The position numbers and the translations under genes were made by a program. The notes beneath the pieces were generated by a model. The model saw only the letters and a list, made by a program, of their open reading frames with translations. It did not search any database and was not told where the DNA came from. Below are positions 31,890-32,987 of a stretch of DNA of 32,987 bases, in pieces; positions within the stretch are counted from its first letter, which is position 1; each line of letters opens with the position of its first letter. This DNA is from an uncultured Agathobaculum sp. (GTDB taxonomy: Bacteria; Bacillota; Clostridia; Oscillospirales; Butyricicoccaceae). The stretch is taken from assembly GCF_944384735.1 (NCBI RefSeq), contig NZ_CALWUN010000024.1, positions 1 through 32,987 on the forward strand, in the 5' to 3' direction.

Positions 31890-32987
31890 TTACCCCGCTT
31901 TCTCGGCAGGAACGTAGCTGACATAGACGCCCTTGCGCGTGTTCATGGTGATGTCCGGCATGGGGAGCGGCAGGGCCTGCGGGATAGAGACGACACCGAC
32001 GCAGTGATAGTGAATGGTGAGCTTCTGCTGCCATACGCCGTCCACCTTTTCCGCCTGATGAACTTCGATTTTTTCAATCAGTTCATTGAGCATCCTCGGG
32101 GTCAGCTTCCTGGCCCGCGTATATTTGCGGACGGCAGAGATGAACATATCCGCCGTGACGGCCTTGCTTTTGGTACGCTCCACAGCGTCCTGCAAGGCTT
32201 TTATTTTTTCCCGCAGCTCCTTTTGCTCCACCTCATACTTGGACGACATCCGGGCAAACCGCTCGTCGGTGATCTTGCCCGCCACATTGTCCTCATAGAG
32301 CCGTTCAAACAGGCTGTCCAGTTCTTTGTCGCGGTAGATGGCGGCGTCCAGTTCCCGGTGCATGGTGCGCACTTCATCCGCAGCGGCTTTTTGGGAAAAA
32401 CCCATCATCAGTTTGGCGAACTCCTTTTCATATTGGCTGACGAACTTTGTCAAGCGCCGGATTTCCGCCAGAACGACCTGTTCCAAGAAGTCGGCCCGGA
32501 TGTAATGGGTCGAGGTACAGGTCCCACGGTTGCCCTTGTAGTTGGAGCAGTTGAAGTAGGTGATTTCTGGATTCCCCTGATTGAAGTGGAAATGCAGATT
32601 GTTTCCGCAGTCGGCGCAGACCAGCAGGCCGGAAAACATATGTTTCTCACCCTCATGGGTCCGGCGCTTGCGGATTTTCCCGCGCTTTTCCTGGACCTTC
32701 TCCCACGCGGCCCTCTGGATAATTGGCTCATGGACATCCAGGAAGATGGCCCAATTCTCACGGTCATTCTCCAGCCGCCGCTTATTCTTGTAAGACTTGG
32801 AGTAGGTCTTGAAGTTGAGCACGTCCCCACAATATTCTTGAAGCGTCAGGATGCGGGTGATGGTGGAACTGTTCCAGTGGCACGGGTCGTACTTGGGCGC
32901 TTTACCGGGTCGGTGGATGCCCTTTTGCTGCCAGTAAAAGCGCGGCGTCAGGATGCCGTCCTTGGAGAGCGCGTCCGCAATCTGCTC
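31890..32987 (-). CDS. Large serine recombinase, C-terminal part (runs off the window)
   Basis: At least 365 codons are visible and the frame is open to the window edge; the N-terminal catalytic domain is outside. The visible part starts in the Recombinase domain (IADALSKDGILTPRFYWQQK), continues through a zinc ribbon (SGLLVCADCG with two further Cys in NCSNYKGNRGTC), a long charged coiled coil, and a C-terminal DUF4368-like end (KLTPRMLNELIEKIEVHQAE). These are the parts of the large serine recombinases that integrate conjugative and mobilizable elements in Firmicutes. It is the natural integrase of an element lying to the right. Whether the catalytic domain is intact cannot be seen. Confidence 0.93.
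   Translation of the reverse strand, partial: EQIADALSKDGILTPRFYWQQKGIHRPGKAPKYDPCHWNSSTITRILTLQEYCGDVLNFKTYSKSYKNKRRLENDRENWAIFLDVHEPIIQRAAWEKVQEKRGKIRKRRTHEGEKHMFSGLLVCADCGNNLHFHFNQGNPEITYFNCSNYKGNRGTCTSTHYIRADFLEQVVLAEIRRLTKFVSQYEKEFAKLMMGFSQKAAADEVRTMHRELDAAIYRDKELDSLFERLYEDNVAGKITDERFARMSSKYEVEQKELREKIKALQDAVERTKSKAVTADMFISAVRKYTRARKLTPRMLNELIEKIEVHQAEKVDGVWQQKLTIHYHCVGVVSIPQALPLPMPDITMNTRKGVYVSYVPAEKAG

Larger units (their letters stand above)
31526..32987. mobile_element. Left end of a putative integrated mobile element
   Basis: Serine recombinase genes on the minus strand begin directly after the tRNA-Leu terminator, in a region of different codon use from the housekeeping genes to the left. 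The junction is likely between 31473 and 31530, but no duplicated attachment sequence can be shown because the other end is outside the window. The type (conjugative, mobilizable or phage) is unknown. Confidence 0.6.

Overview
This window looks like a chromosomal segment from a GC-rich, low-oxygen-adapted Firmicute of the class Clostridia, probably near the Ruminococcaceae/Oscillospiraceae/Butyricicoccaceae. The clues are an HPr kinase, AGGAGG-type ribosome binding sites, SigA-type promoters with near-consensus TTGAAA/TATAAT, two tandem Spo0A-box-like sites, an NfnAB electron-bifurcating transhydrogenase, a YbxF-type L7Ae protein inside the str cluster, and an S12 protein with an insertion of the kind I recall from Ruminococcaceae. 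No genus can be fixed from sequence reading alone.

Layout. On the left, azlD (cut by the window edge), azlC and rpmB run on the minus strand. From 1.2 kb an operon hprK - PHP phosphoesterase - ROK sugar kinase runs on the plus strand and ends at a strong terminator. It is followed by a secreted multidomain amidase and a C_GCAxxG_C_C protein. A 68-residue protein preceded by tandem Spo0A-box-like repeats faces the minus-strand nfnA-nfnB pair across a bidirectional terminator. A small SH3-domain protein and a 380-base gap follow. Next comes a polar amino-acid ABC transporter operon (binding lipoprotein, permease, ATPase).

The core of the window (12.3-24.9 kb) is the transcription/translation cluster rpoB, rpoC, rplGB (L7Ae), rpsL, rpsG, fusA, tuf. 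rpoB has its own promoter and structured leader and is not preceded by rplJ-rplL here. The rpsL-rpsG spacer is long and can fold. Downstream lie a small Cys-rich protein, a 99-residue membrane-anchored protein, recD2, mreB, tadA and a sodium-dependent neurotransmitter-type symporter.

The right end holds an intact tRNA-Leu(CAA) with its own promoter and terminator. Immediately beyond its terminator, on the minus strand, sit a small resolvase-like protein with a degenerate catalytic motif and the C-terminal part of a large serine recombinase that runs off the window. This is most simply read as the end of an integrated mobile element. Most of the window is ordinary housekeeping DNA. The places most worth a second look are the tandem Spo0A-box site, the recombinase pair beside the tRNA, the rpsL-rpsG spacer and the rpoB leader.
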